Below, one piece after another: positions 16,957 through 25,819 of a DNA stretch of 35,341 nt (position 1 is the stretch's first letter; each line of letters begins with the position of its first letter). The translations under genes were made by a program, and so were the position numbers. Origin of the DNA: CAYPAV01 sp964408805 (lineage in GTDB: Bacteria > Pseudomonadota > Alphaproteobacteria > UBA8366). Location: assembly GCA_964408805.1 (NCBI GenBank), contig CAYPAV010000033.1:1-35341 (forward strand), in the 5' to 3' direction. The notes under the pieces are model-generated. The model searched no databases and had not been told where the DNA came from. It saw nothing but the letters and a program-made list of their open reading frames with translations.

Positions 16957-17976
16957 ATGGACGACGCCAACGACCTTCCCCTGTTCCCGGCGGAACTCCC
17001 TTGGGAAGAGGCGGAGGCGGCGCTGGAGGCGCTCGATCTCGGCGACGGCCTGCCCCTGGTGCCGCCGACCCTTGATCGGTACGACGCGATGCTGGCGGAA
17101 CGAGGTGCGCCCGATCAATCCTTCGGCCACATGATGCCGCTGATGGGCGAAGTGACGCTGGGCGCAGTGGCATACAACTGTGTCCTCGCGGGCTGCCGCC
17201 CGGCGGAACTGCCGCTGGTGCTGACGGCCGCGGAGGCTTGCCTGGAGCCGGAATTCAACCTGCTCGGGGTCCTCAGCACGACAGGCACACCGGCGGTGGC
17301 GGTCCTCGTTCACGGACCGGTCGCGGACGAACTCGGTCTCAACGCCGGCGGCAATTGTCTTGGCCCCGGCAACCGGGCCAATGCGCGGATCGGCCGCGCG
17401 GTAAGCCTGGTGCTTCGCAACATCGGCGGCGCCCGCCCCGGCATCGCCGATATGGCCACCATGGGCCAGCCCGGGAAATACACCTTCTGCTTCGCGGAGG
17501 GCCGCCATCCGGGCTTCCCGCCGCTCCATGCCCGCCGCGGCTTCGGCGAGGACGAGAGTGCGGTGACCGTGCTCGGTGTCTCCGGCACCGCCGAGGTGCT
17601 GCCCGCCGCCCCCAGCGACACGCCGGAACTGGTGCTCCAGCCGATCGCCGCCGCGATGAATTCGGCGATCGACGTCTCCAGCGCCACCCGGAAGCCCGAT
17701 CGGGGCGAACAGGTCTTCCTAATGCCGCCCGAGATGGCCGATATCCTGACCCGGGACGGCTGGGACCTCGACCGCGTGCGCGCCTATCTCCACGCCTCCC
17801 GTCATCCATACGCGTTCGAGGGGGCCGGCGAATTGGACGACCGTCCCCTGGCCCGCGCGCCCGAGGACATTCAGCCCATCATCACCGGCGGTGTTGGCGT
17901 CAAGATGACCTACCTGCCGCTCTGGGCCGGCGGCAGCGACACGGTGACGAAGGCAGTGCGGGTTTTGCCCGCGTGA
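16957..17976 (+). CDS. Conserved protein of unknown function, UGSC-associated (paralogue 2)
   Basis: This 339-aa soluble protein is a tandem paralogue of the preceding gene, 10 nt downstream. It repeats the same blocks: GLPLVPPT (31-38), LAGCRPAELPLVLTA (77-91, Cys80), NAGGNCLGPGNRANARIGRA (129-148, Cys134), IGGARPG, and PEDIQPIITGGVGVKMTYLP near the C terminus. The first of the two glycine-loop cysteines of paralogue 1 (Cys131) is Gly here, while the second is kept. The pair may therefore form a heteromer in which the two subunits have different roles. This is inference. The stop codon overlaps the GTG start of the next gene (GTGA at 17973-17976), so the genes are probably cotranslated. Confidence 0.8.
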   Translation: MDDANDLPLFPAELPWEEAEAALEALDLGDGLPLVPPTLDRYDAMLAERGAPDQSFGHMMPLMGEVTLGAVAYNCVLAGCRPAELPLVLTAAEACLEPEFNLLGVLSTTGTPAVAVLVHGPVADELGLNAGGNCLGPGNRANARIGRAVSLVLRNIGGARPGIADMATMGQPGKYTFCFAEGRHPGFPPLHARRGFGEDESAVTVLGVSGTAEVLPAAPSDTPELVLQPIAAAMNSAIDVSSATRKPDRGEQVFLMPPEMADILTRDGWDLDRVRAYLHASRHPYAFEGAGELDDRPLARAPEDIQPIITGGVGVKMTYLPLWAGGSDTVTKAVRVLPA

Positions 17977-18347
17977 ATTACGAGAATTTCAACGACTTCT
18001 GCCGGGCGCTGCCCGCCACCACCTATGTCGTCCAATGGGGCGGCTCACACGTCTGGAAGGTCGGCGGCAAGGTCTTCGCCATCGGCGGCTGGAACAAGGG
18101 CAAGAACGCGGGGATCACCTTCAAGGTCTCGGAGATCGCCTACGAAATGCTGCAGGATCGCCCCGGCCTCCGTCCCGCGCCCTATCTGGCATCGCGCGGC
18201 ATGAAATGGATCCAGCAATACGCACGGCCCGGCCTCTCCGACACCGATCTCGAGGATTACCTCCGCGAGTCCCACCGCATCGTCGGGCGCGGTCTCTCCA
18301 AGAAGAAACAACGGGAATTGGGGCTGTTGCGGTGCGGGGACGGCTGA
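17973..18347 (+). CDS. MmcQ/YjbR-like protein
   Basis: This 124-aa protein matches the MmcQ/YjbR family (double-wing DNA-binding-like or CyaY-like fold). It has an N-terminal YENFNDFCRALPATTYVVQWG, then HVWKVGGKVFAIGGW, then FKVSEIAYEMLQDRPGLRPAPYLA, and a C-terminal helix pair with the SHRIVGRGLSKKKQRELG tail. Family members are small and of uncertain function. DNA binding has been proposed from structure. The start is GTG 17973, four bases overlapping the stop of the previous gene. It is the last gene of the tightly spaced run that begins with the selenoprotein. A 122-nt gap follows. Confidence 0.85.
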   Translation: MNYENFNDFCRALPATTYVVQWGGSHVWKVGGKVFAIGGWNKGKNAGITFKVSEIAYEMLQDRPGLRPAPYLASRGMKWIQQYARPGLSDTDLEDYLRESHRIVGRGLSKKKQRELGLLRCGDG

Positions 18348-18469
18348 TAGGCCGGTGAGAATCGCAAGTTCGAGGTCAGCGTACCGATGAGCGCTTGGCT
18401 CCTGGCAGGCTAGGGTCGGCTGCCGCATAATTTGGAACGACGAAAAAGCACGACGATCAGGACTCCGCC

Positions 18470-20077
18470 ATGACCCCCAATCCCAACCCGCAATTCGACT
18501 ACATCATCGTCGGCGCCGGCTCGGCCGGGGCGGCGCTAGCGTATCGGCTGACCGAGGACCCGACGGTTCGGGTGCTGCTGCTGGAGGCGGGAAAAGCGAG
18601 CCATCCCTATTCCCGGCTGCCGGTGAGCTTCGGGTTGCTGATCGACCATCCGGGCGCCAATTGGCGGTTCGCCTCGGAGCCAGAGCCCGGCACCGCCAAC
18701 CGCGCGATACCGGTGCCGCGAGGCAAGCTCCTCGGCGGCTCCTCTTCGATCAATGGGCTGGTCTACGTCAGGGGGCAGCGGCTCGACTACGACACCTGGG
18801 CCCAGTTCGGCAATCGCGGCTGGAGCTGGCAGGACGTGGAACCGCTGTTCCGTCGGATGGAGGATTACGAGAAGGGAGACGACGGCGTTCGGGGGGCGGG
18901 CGGGCCGCTCGGCGTCTCGGAGGTCGGCGACAGGAACCCGCTCTACGACGCCCTCTTCGCAGCCGCCGAAGCGGCGGGCTTTCGGCGCAATCCAGACTAC
19001 AACGGCCCCGATCAGGAGGGCATCGTCAAGACCCAGGCAACGATCCAGCGGGGTCGCCGGATGAGCACCGCGCATTGCTATCTGCGTCCGGCGATGAAGC
19101 GGCGGAACCTGAGTGTCGCCACCGAGGCCACCACCCAGCGGCTGATCCTGGAGGGGAAACGCTGCGTCGGCGTCGTCTATCGGCGGGGCGGCCGGGTGAC
19201 GGAAGTGCGCGCCGGGCGCGAGGTGATTCTCTCGGCCGGCGCCATCGGTTCACCGCAGATTCTAGAGCTCTCCGGCATCGGTCGGCCCGAGCTGCTGCGC
19301 GGCCACGGGATCGAGGTCGCCCACGATCTGCCGGCCGTCGGCGAGAACTTTCGCGACCACATCAACGCCCGCATCCAATGGCGGGTCATCACCCCCGGCG
19401 TCTCCTACAACGAGCGGGCGCGCGGCCTCAATCTCGTCGGGCAGGTGGCAAAATATTTCGCCTTTGGCGGCGGCTTCCTCAGCCTGCCCTCGGCGCCGCT
19501 GTTGGCCTTCCTGAAGACGCGCGCGGAACTCGCAACGCCCGATATCCAGATGCATCTCGTCCCCTATGCGGTGAAGGACCCGAAGCGGCGCAAACTACAC
19601 GATTTCCCCGGCATGACGGTCGCCTGCTACCAGCTCCGTCCGGAGAGCCTCGGCTCGATCCATATCCGCACGGCCGACGCCGACGCTCCGCCCGCAATCC
19701 GCTTCAACTTTCTCGCCGACCCGATCGATCGCGCCACCATGGTCGCCGGCTTCAAGATGATGCGCCGCATCGTCGAGGCGGCGCCGATGGATCCGTTCCG
19801 GGGCGCCGAGTTCTCGCCCGGCGAGGCGGTTGCCGGCGACGAGGCCATCGAACAATGGATCCGCGAGAATTCGGAGACCGCCTACCACCCCATCGGCACC
19901 TGCCGTATGGGCCCCGGTCCGAACACGGTGGTCGACGACCAGCTCCGGGTCCACGGTCTCGGCGGCCTCCGCGTCGCCGACGCCTCCATTTTTCCGACCA
20001 TGCCGTCCGGCAACACCAACGCCCCCAGCATCATGGTCGGCGAGAAATGCGCGGATTTGATTGTCGGTGCGGATTGA
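18470..20077 (+). CDS. GMC-family FAD-dependent oxidoreductase (choline/alcohol dehydrogenase type)
   Basis: This 535-aa flavoenzyme is of the glucose-methanol-choline family, which oxidises alcohols or choline-like substrates. The FAD dinucleotide motif GAGSAG is at residues 15-20, followed by VLLLEAGK. GMC signature 1 is in PRGKLLGGSSSINGLVYVRG, and signature 2 is GAIGSPQILELSGIG. The C-terminal catalytic region has His473 in AYHPIGTCRMG and a GNTNAPSIMVGEKCADLI tail with Asn at about 515-517. Length and layout fit BetA/AlkJ-like dehydrogenases, but the substrate cannot be told. The gene follows the selenoprotein operon in the same direction, 122 nt downstream. Confidence 0.95.
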   Translation: MTPNPNPQFDYIIVGAGSAGAALAYRLTEDPTVRVLLLEAGKASHPYSRLPVSFGLLIDHPGANWRFASEPEPGTANRAIPVPRGKLLGGSSSINGLVYVRGQRLDYDTWAQFGNRGWSWQDVEPLFRRMEDYEKGDDGVRGAGGPLGVSEVGDRNPLYDALFAAAEAAGFRRNPDYNGPDQEGIVKTQATIQRGRRMSTAHCYLRPAMKRRNLSVATEATTQRLILEGKRCVGVVYRRGGRVTEVRAGREVILSAGAIGSPQILELSGIGRPELLRGHGIEVAHDLPAVGENFRDHINARIQWRVITPGVSYNERARGLNLVGQVAKYFAFGGGFLSLPSAPLLAFLKTRAELATPDIQMHLVPYAVKDPKRRKLHDFPGMTVACYQLRPESLGSIHIRTADADAPPAIRFNFLADPIDRATMVAGFKMMRRIVEAAPMDPFRGAEFSPGEAVAGDEAIEQWIRENSETAYHPIGTCRMGPGPNTVVDDQLRVHGLGGLRVADASIFPTMPSGNTNAPSIMVGEKCADLIVGAD

Positions 20078-20130
20078 GGGCTCGGTGGGTGTCGGATTTG
20101 ATTCAAAGATTATTTCTGGGGTTTGGAGTT

Positions 20131-20649
20131 ATGTATCAGTGGTCCGGGAGCCTCTCCCTCCTACTCATGATATTGATCGGCTTGATCTGGCCCTCATATG
20201 CGGACGAGCCGGCGATCACGAACTGGGCGGAACGCGCCGCGCCCCACACCGGCGCATCGCCCAAGGCTATTTTCTGCCTGGGGTGGCGGGATCTGACAGG
20301 TCGGGGCGGCGATATCCGCTTCCGCGCCGCAGCGCCTCGATGCGCGGCTCGCCCGAAGACCCCGCGGCCGGTCCTCTTCCTGCGCTGGCACGACAAGCAT
20401 CGCCGCACCACCTACGTTCAAGCCCTGATTCACGAAAACGGAAACCTGCGGCCCATCTGGAAGACAGCGCTGTCGGGTCCGGGTTTCTCAGCCATCAACG
20501 ATATCTTGCTGGGACCTGAAAAAACCAACGGCCTGCTCGACATCACCTTGTCGCTGACATCGCTCCCCAATCCCGGCGACGCCCAATTCCGCCCCGGCCC
20601 GCCGATGACCCTCCGCTTCAAATACGACGGGACCCGTTACCGGCAATAA
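20131..20649 (+). CDS. Small secreted hypothetical protein
   Basis: This 172-aa product begins with a clear Sec signal peptide, hydrophobic LSLLLMILIGLIW with a likely cleavage after PSYA (about residue 24). The mature part has no recognised domain. It contains two cysteines in FCLGW and APRCAARP, a basic LRWHDKHRRTTY segment and a C-terminal LRFKYDGTRYRQ. GGAG at about 20124 precedes ATG 20131. It is probably periplasmic. The frame overlaps nothing and codon use looks native, so it is likely a real gene. Confidence 0.65.
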   Translation: MYQWSGSLSLLLMILIGLIWPSYADEPAITNWAERAAPHTGASPKAIFCLGWRDLTGRGGDIRFRAAAPRCAARPKTPRPVLFLRWHDKHRRTTYVQALIHENGNLRPIWKTALSGPGFSAINDILLGPEKTNGLLDITLSLTSLPNPGDAQFRPGPPMTLRFKYDGTRYRQ

Positions 20650-20742
20650 ATTCGCACCAGGGTAGCGACGTCCCGGCGGACCGATGCTAGAGTTCCCGAA
20701 CGGCAATTGTGACACGACGCAAACCGGAAGGACCTCGTGCAA

Positions 20743-23460
20743 ATGTCATTTGCGCTGAAAGCGATCCTGATCGGTCTCGCGGCCCTGATCGCCATCGTAA
20801 AACTGGTCGCCTGGGCGGTCGAACTGCTGTGGTTCGGCGAACTCGGCTATGCCGGCGTGTTCTGGACGATGCGGCTGTTGATCTTCGGCCTGTTCTTCGC
20901 TGGGTTCTTCGTCGTCCTGGGGTATCTCTGGTTCAATCTCAGGACACTCGCCCGGATCGTCGACCTGAACGCAATGGGGGCGGCGTTCAAGAGCCAGATG
21001 AGCGGGGTCGGGCGGACGCCGGGCTTCGTCTATCCCGGGGCGCTCCGCGACGACACACTCGGTCCGGGTCGCCCACCCGGCCCGTTGATCGTGCTCTCCT
21101 TCGTGGTCGCCTTGATCGCCGGTCTTATCCTTTGCACCAAATGGGAAATGCTGCTGCGATACATCTGGGCGCAGCCCTTCGGCCGGACCGAGCCGGTCTT
21201 CGGACTCGATATCGGATTCTATGTGTTCGAACTGCCGTTCCTGGAGGCCCTGCAGGGGGCCGTCGTGACAACCGTGTTCATCGGCCTCGCCTTTCTGTTC
21301 GTGACGCATGGTTACGCGGCCACGTTGCGCGTGACCCTGCGGAACGGGATCGAAACCCCGCCCGCCGCAATGCGGCAGCTGGCACTCAATGTGGCACTCT
21401 TTCTCTTCGCGATCGCGTGGGGGTATTACCTGGACCGCTACGGTCTATTGCAATCGACCGACGGTGCGGTCCACGGCGCCGGCTATACCGAAGTAAACGT
21501 TCAGCGGCCGGGTCTGTGGCTTGTCGTCGGCTTCACGATGGCGGCGGGTGTGGCCCTGCTGATCCCGTGGCTGCAGCGGCAGGGGCGGATCGTGCTTCTC
21601 GTCGGCGCCGGTTACTTGGGCATATTGGTCGTGGCACTTGGCGTCGTGCCCTGGGCGGTACAGAGCTTCGTCGTCGAGCCGAATGAACTCGATCGCGAGA
21701 AACCGTTCCTCGTGCACAACATCGCCTTCACCCGCGCCGCCTTCGGTCTCGACCGGGTCGAGGAGCGGTCCCACGGCGCCGAACAAGTTCTGGCGCCGGG
21801 CGATCTCGCGCGCAACCGCCGAACGATCGACAACATACGGCTCTGGGACTGGCGGCCGTTGAGCGAGACCTTCCGCCAGTTGCAGCAGATCCGCACCTAC
21901 TACGAATTCAACGATGTCGATGTCGACCGCTACATGATCGACGGCGAAATTCGCCAGGTCATGCTGGCGGCGCGAGAGATGTCGGAGGATCTGCCGAGGC
22001 AGACCGACACCTGGCTCAACCGACACCTTCAATACACCCACGGCTACGGCCTGGCGATGACCCTGACCGCGAAGAAAAGCCTCGAGGGTGCGCCGGTCCT
22101 GGTCGCCCGCGACCTGCCGCCGAAGCTCGCCGGCGGTCTCGAAATCGGCGAGCCGGCGATCTAATACGGCGAGAGCCCGTCGGACTACCGCATCGTCAAC
22201 ACCACAACGAAGGAGTTCGACTATCCGACCGGCGACGAGAACGTCTACCGGCGCTACACCGGCAAGGGCGGAGTTCCGCTCGATTCTTGGTGGAAGCGCC
22301 TGCTGTTCGCATGGGACCAGTTCGATGTCGGCATCCTGCTCTCGACCTACATCACGCCCGAGAGCCGCATCCAGTTCTGGCGCCCGGTGCGCGAGCGGGT
22401 ACGGCACCTCGCACCCTTTCTCAAATTCGACGAGGATCCCTACCTGGCGATCGACCGGGGCCGTTTCTATTGGATCCAGGACGCCTATACGACTTCGCGT
22501 ACCTATCCTTATTCGGAACCCTATGGGGAGGAATACAACTACATCCGGAATTCGCTGAAGATCGTGATCGACGCCTATGACGGCGCCGTCTCCTTCTACG
22601 TCATCGAGCCCAACGACCCGATCGTCCAAACCTACCGGGCCGCCCTTCCCGAACTGTTCCGCGACCTCAAGGAAATGCCGGAGGGGCTGCGCCGGCATCT
22701 CCGCTATCCGGTGGAGCTCTTTTCGGCCCAGGTCGCGGTCTACAACACCTACCACATGACCCTACCGCAGGTGTTCTATAATCGCGAGGACGTCTGGGCG
22801 ACGCCACGCGAGAAATACGGTGGCGAGCAGATCGACATGCGGCCCTACTACGTCTTGATGAAATTGCCGGGCGAGGAACGGCTTCAGTTCCTGTTGATGA
22901 TGCCGCTTACCCCGCGCAACCGCGACAACATGATCGCTTGGATGGCGGGGCGCAGCGACTTCCCCGGCTACGGCGAGTTGATCACCTACAAGATGTCGAA
23001 GGAACGGCTGATCATGGGGCCGATGCAGGTCGAGGCGATGCTCGACCAGGATACCCTGATCTCGCAACAATTGTCGCTTTGGGACCAGCGCGGCTCGCGG
23101 GTGATTCGGGGCAATCTCCTGGTGATTCCGATCGAGCGGTCGCTGATCTATGTCGAGCCGGTCTACCTGATCGCGGAAGGCGTCAATATTCCGCAGTTGA
23201 AGCGGATCATTGTCAGCGACGGGGTGAAACTGGCGATGCGCCCGACATTGGCCGAGGCATTGACGGCGGTCTTCGGCGGCACACCCGCCACGGCACCCAT
23301 TCCCGCGACCGGCACCGCCCCAACGTCGGCGGCGGCGGCCAAGAAGACCCTGGCGCCGGCGAAAGAGGCCTACGAAGCCGCCGAGGCCGCACTCAAGGCC
23401 GGCGACTGGGACGCTTTCGGCCGCGCCATGCGGCGGCTCAAGGACGTGCTCGGAAAGTAG
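20743..23460 (+). pseudogene. UPF0182 (COG1615) membrane protein, interrupted by one in-frame TAA
   Basis: The frame from ATG 20743 codes for a UPF0182 protein. It has about seven N-terminal transmembrane helices, then a large soluble region with DREKPFLVHNIAFTRAAFGL, IDNIRLWDWRPLSETFRQLQ and RQTDTWLNRHLQYTHGYG. At codon 474 the sequence reads ...GEPAI, TAA (22162-22164), YGESPSDYRIVNT. It then continues in the same frame with all expected C-terminal blocks, including YITPESRIQFWR, YWIQDAYTTS, SEPYGEEYNYIRNSLK and RPYYVLMKLPGEE, to 23460 (905 aa if read through). Homologues have Tyr in this region, so a TAC or TAT to TAA substitution explains it. It is therefore either a recent pseudogene or a sequencing error. 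A GTG at 20737 is an alternative start, and GGAAGGA at 20726 serves either. Confidence 0.85.
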
Positions 23461-23473
23461 GCGCCGCCTCGAC

Positions 23474-24289
23474 CTACTTCTTCAATTGCCGGGCCAGCGC
23501 CTCGGGGGTCGCCTCGCCGGCGAAATAAACGAAATTCCGGTCCCATTGATGCGGCAGATCGACCAGGATGCCGGGCTCCCCGGCGCTGACAGCGAAGTCC
23601 AACACGGCGCGCAGGATTTCGGTCTGCATTGCGGTATCGCCCGGCCGGCCGAAGGTGTTGCCCATGGGATGGTTGACGAACAGGCTTCGCGGCGGCCGCA
23701 CCAGGGCGGTGATATCGCGCCCGGTCGAAACGTTCACGGTCGGAATGCCGGCTTCTTCCACAACGCGCGCAACCAGACCCACGGTCTGGTGGTCGAGCGG
23801 TCAAGCCGGGATGGCGATAAGAAGATCGACCCGATCCGCCTTCAGCGCTTCGGCGAAGGCGGGACCGGTCTCCCCGGTCAGCTTGCTGCGGTTGTAGGTC
23901 CGCCCCATGAAGCCGCTCCACAGCCGATCGGCGACGGCGCCGATCTCGCCGGCCTCGGCCATCTCGCGGAGGCGATCGACGGGGAACAGGCAGTTGAGAT
24001 CCCGATCCGCATCGGCGTGATCGTAGTAGCTGTCGTGGATTTGGTATTGATCCGATGAAACCTTCGGGTCGATCGCGTCCACGCGGTGATCGTTCCTGGC
24101 ATCCGGATCGAAGGGCTGCGCACTGCAATGGGAAATCCCGCCGCTGACCAGCAGGGCAACGGTGCAGTCGGACAAGGGTTTCTCCAGCGGCGTCCAAGGC
24201 GCGCTCTCGTTTTCGCTCCATTTGTAGGGCGGGAAGCCCATGGCGCCGTATTTCTCGTTCAGCGCGTCGACATACCGGATTGGTTCCAT
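23474..24289 (-). CDS. Glycine/sarcosine/betaine/D-proline reductase selenoprotein B-like protein (in-frame TGA read as Sec)
   Basis: Two adjacent frames, usually called as two genes, are one frame split by TGA at 23803-23801. The junction reads LLIAIPA-Sec-PLDHQTVGLVARV, matching the family pattern where Sec, Cys or Ser precedes P-x-C/D-H-Q-T. The upstream part has LLVSGGISHCSAQPFDPD, SYYDHADADRDLNCLFPVDRLRE and AEAGEIGAVAD. The downstream part has EEAGIPTVNVSTGRD and RSLFVNHPMGNTFGRPGD. The full product is 271 aa with Sec163. In clostridia, GrdB/PrdB catalyse reductive deamination with partner subunits. Stand-alone proteobacterial members have no known reaction, and no grdA, grdE or prdA gene is here. 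ATG 24289 is fixed by AGGAGG at 24299-24304, 9 nt upstream. A SECIS-like hairpin follows the TGA. Confidence 0.9.
23772..23790 (-). promoter_or_regulatory. Bacterial SECIS element of the selenoprotein B-like gene
   Basis: Reading the minus strand, ACCAGACC and GGTCTGGT pair perfectly over 8 bp around a GTG loop. The stem starts at +11 after the TGA, and the loop G is at +19. The geometry is within one base of the UGSC element in this window and matches E. coli fdhF. Confidence 0.8.
23801..23803 (-). other. Selenocysteine codon (recoded TGA)
   Basis: This in-frame TGA lies between CCG-GCT and CCG-CTC. Reading it as Sec restores the family's [Sec/Cys/Ser]-P-x-x-H-Q-T active-site motif and joins the N- and C-terminal halves. 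Confidence 0.87.
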
Positions 24290-24298
24290 CGCCGGCAA

Positions 24299-24304
24299 CC
24301 TCCT
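24299..24304 (-). promoter_or_regulatory. Strong Shine-Dalgarno site (AGGAGG) of the selenoprotein B-like gene
   Basis: The plus strand reads CCTCCT. On the minus strand AGGAGG ends 9 nt before ATG 24289. It abuts the TTG at 24298, which rules that codon out as a start. Confidence 0.8.
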
Positions 24305-24442
24305 GAATTCAATCGCAGATAGGCCGCCATATTAAGGCGCTACCGGAGGATTCGCAATTTTGGCCAAGCGGCGCCGGGGGTGCGAAAATTGACCAAGATC
24401 GAGCGCGCCGTTAACAAGGGAGATATTCCAGTGCCGCGGGTC

Positions 24443-24461
24443 GGGGGGGGGGGGGGGGGGG
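24443..24461 (+). repeat. Homopolymeric G tract (19 nt) at the ribosome binding site of the P450 gene
   Basis: Nineteen consecutive G residues run directly into AGGAA, with the ATG of the P450 gene starting 10 nt after the tract. The tract forms the 5' part of the Shine-Dalgarno region. Such tracts slip in replication and are hard to sequence, so the length given may be wrong. Confidence 0.9.
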
Positions 24462-24471
24462 AGGAACGCCG

Positions 24472-25683
24472 ATGACTATTCCGTGTCCGGTCGAGGACGC
24501 ACCCGTTTGGGATATCGATCCCTATTCCGAGCACGTGCTGACTCATCTCGAGGATTGGTATGACGGGCTCCGCGCTCGGGGCCGGATCGTCTGGCTATCG
24601 CGCCATGGCTGCTGGGCGATCGGACATCATGACGTGGTCCGGCCGGTCTTCGCCGACCACGAGCGGTTCTGTTCCGGCCGCGGCGTCGGGCTCGCCGATT
24701 TCGCCAAGGAGAAACCCTGGCGGCCGCCCTCGCTGCTCCTGGAGGCCGATCCGCCCGCCCACGACCGCACCCGAAAGGTCATGATGGACGCCTTGACTCC
24801 CCGCGCCATCGCCGACTTGGCGCCGAGACTCCGCGCCGAGGCGGAAGCGCTGGTCGACCGGCTGCTGACACGCGACGAATTCGATGCCGCGGCAGATTTC
24901 GCGGCCGCCTATCCCCTGAATGTCTTTCCCGATGCGGTCGGCCTCGACGAGCGGGAGCGCGAGAAACTTCTCATATACGGCACCATGGTGTTCGACGGCA
25001 TCGGCCCCGACAACGAGATCCGGCGGCGCTCGCTCGCCAACGCGGCCGACATCGTGCCTTGGATCACCGAGAAATGCACCCGGGCGTCCCTAACCGGCCC
25101 CGGTTTCGGTCGGTCGATCTATGACGCCGTGGACAGGGGCGAGATTGAGGAAGCGGAGGCGGGGATGCTGGTGCGCTCGCTCCTTTCCGCGGGCATCGAC
25201 ACCACGGTCGCGGGTCTGGGGGCCGCGCTCAAATTTTTCTCCGAAAACCCGGATCAGTGGGACATCGTGAAGGCCGACCCCGGAAAGTCCCGGCGCGCTT
25301 TCGAGGAGGTGCTGCGCCTGTCCTCGCCGGTCCACGCCTTCTTCCGGACGGCGGCCGTCAACACCGAGATCGAAGGCGTGGCCGTCGCCGAGGGCGACAA
25401 GATCATGTGCGTCCTGGGTGCGGCCAACACCGACCCCGAGAAATGGCCCGACCCCTATCGCTTCGACGTCAACCGCCGAACCTCGGGCCATGTCGCCTTC
25501 GGCACCGGCATTCACGTCTGCGTCGGCATGGCCGTCGCCCGCCAGGAAGCGGACGCGCTGCTCACGGCTCTCGCCGAACGCGTGGAGCGGATCGAGCCGC
25601 TGGAGACGGCCGAATGGCGGCCGGGGAACTCCTTGCGGACACTGGATCATGGGCGGATGCGGCTGGTGGCGAAGGTCAGGTGA
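24472..25683 (+). CDS. Cytochrome P450
   Basis: This 403-aa soluble bacterial P450 (class I type, needing ferredoxin and reductase) inserts one oxygen atom into an organic substrate. The I-helix motif AGIDTT is at 240-245. The K-helix E-x-x-R is at Glu279 to Arg282 in FEEVLRLSS. The PERF-like region is DPYRFDVNR. The heme loop FGTGIHVCVG has the thiolate ligand Cys350. The LLLEADPPAHDRTRKVMMDAL stretch is typical of the CYP199/CYP195-like proteobacterial group acting on small aromatic acids, but this assignment is tentative. No ferredoxin or reductase gene is adjacent. The ATG at 24472 follows a 19-nt G tract with AGGA. It is divergent from the selenoprotein B-like gene. Confidence 0.95.
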   Translation: MTIPCPVEDAPVWDIDPYSEHVLTHLEDWYDGLRARGRIVWLSRHGCWAIGHHDVVRPVFADHERFCSGRGVGLADFAKEKPWRPPSLLLEADPPAHDRTRKVMMDALTPRAIADLAPRLRAEAEALVDRLLTRDEFDAAADFAAAYPLNVFPDAVGLDEREREKLLIYGTMVFDGIGPDNEIRRRSLANAADIVPWITEKCTRASLTGPGFGRSIYDAVDRGEIEEAEAGMLVRSLLSAGIDTTVAGLGAALKFFSENPDQWDIVKADPGKSRRAFEEVLRLSSPVHAFFRTAAVNTEIEGVAVAEGDKIMCVLGAANTDPEKWPDPYRFDVNRRTSGHVAFGTGIHVCVGMAVARQEADALLTALAERVERIEPLETAEWRPGNSLRTLDHGRMRLVAKVR

Positions 25684-25819
25684 TGGGGTGTGTAGGATTT
25701 TTCCCGAAATTCAAGATCTGATCCGGGTGCCATTGGAACTTGAATCCGGCCGATCCCCCCTCTTCCCATTTCCAATGTTACTTGAAGACCGCCGGCGCTA
25801 AATCACGTATAAATTCAGC

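Noticed and set aside
18661..20649. 662-aa plus-strand ORF overlapping the GMC gene
   Set aside because: Its first part is a low-complexity Arg/Pro/Gly-rich shadow of the GMC reading frame. Only the last 172 codons (from 20131), which follow the GMC stop, have a signal peptide and look like a gene.
21445..22755. 436-aa minus-strand ORF antisense to the UPF0182 gene
   Set aside because: It is a shadow frame. Its existence across the TAA also reflects only the absence of stops on that strand.
22387..23460. Separate 357-aa gene starting at an internal ATG
   Set aside because: It is the C-terminal half of the UPF0182 protein in the same frame as the upstream half. The frame is already open and conserved from 22165, so this ATG is not a gene start.
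25782..25813. TTGAAG and TATAAA as a promoter for the second PAS gene
   Set aside because: The spacing is 20 nt and the -10-like box lies only 7 nt before the ATG, so it is not a believable sigma-70 promoter for that start.
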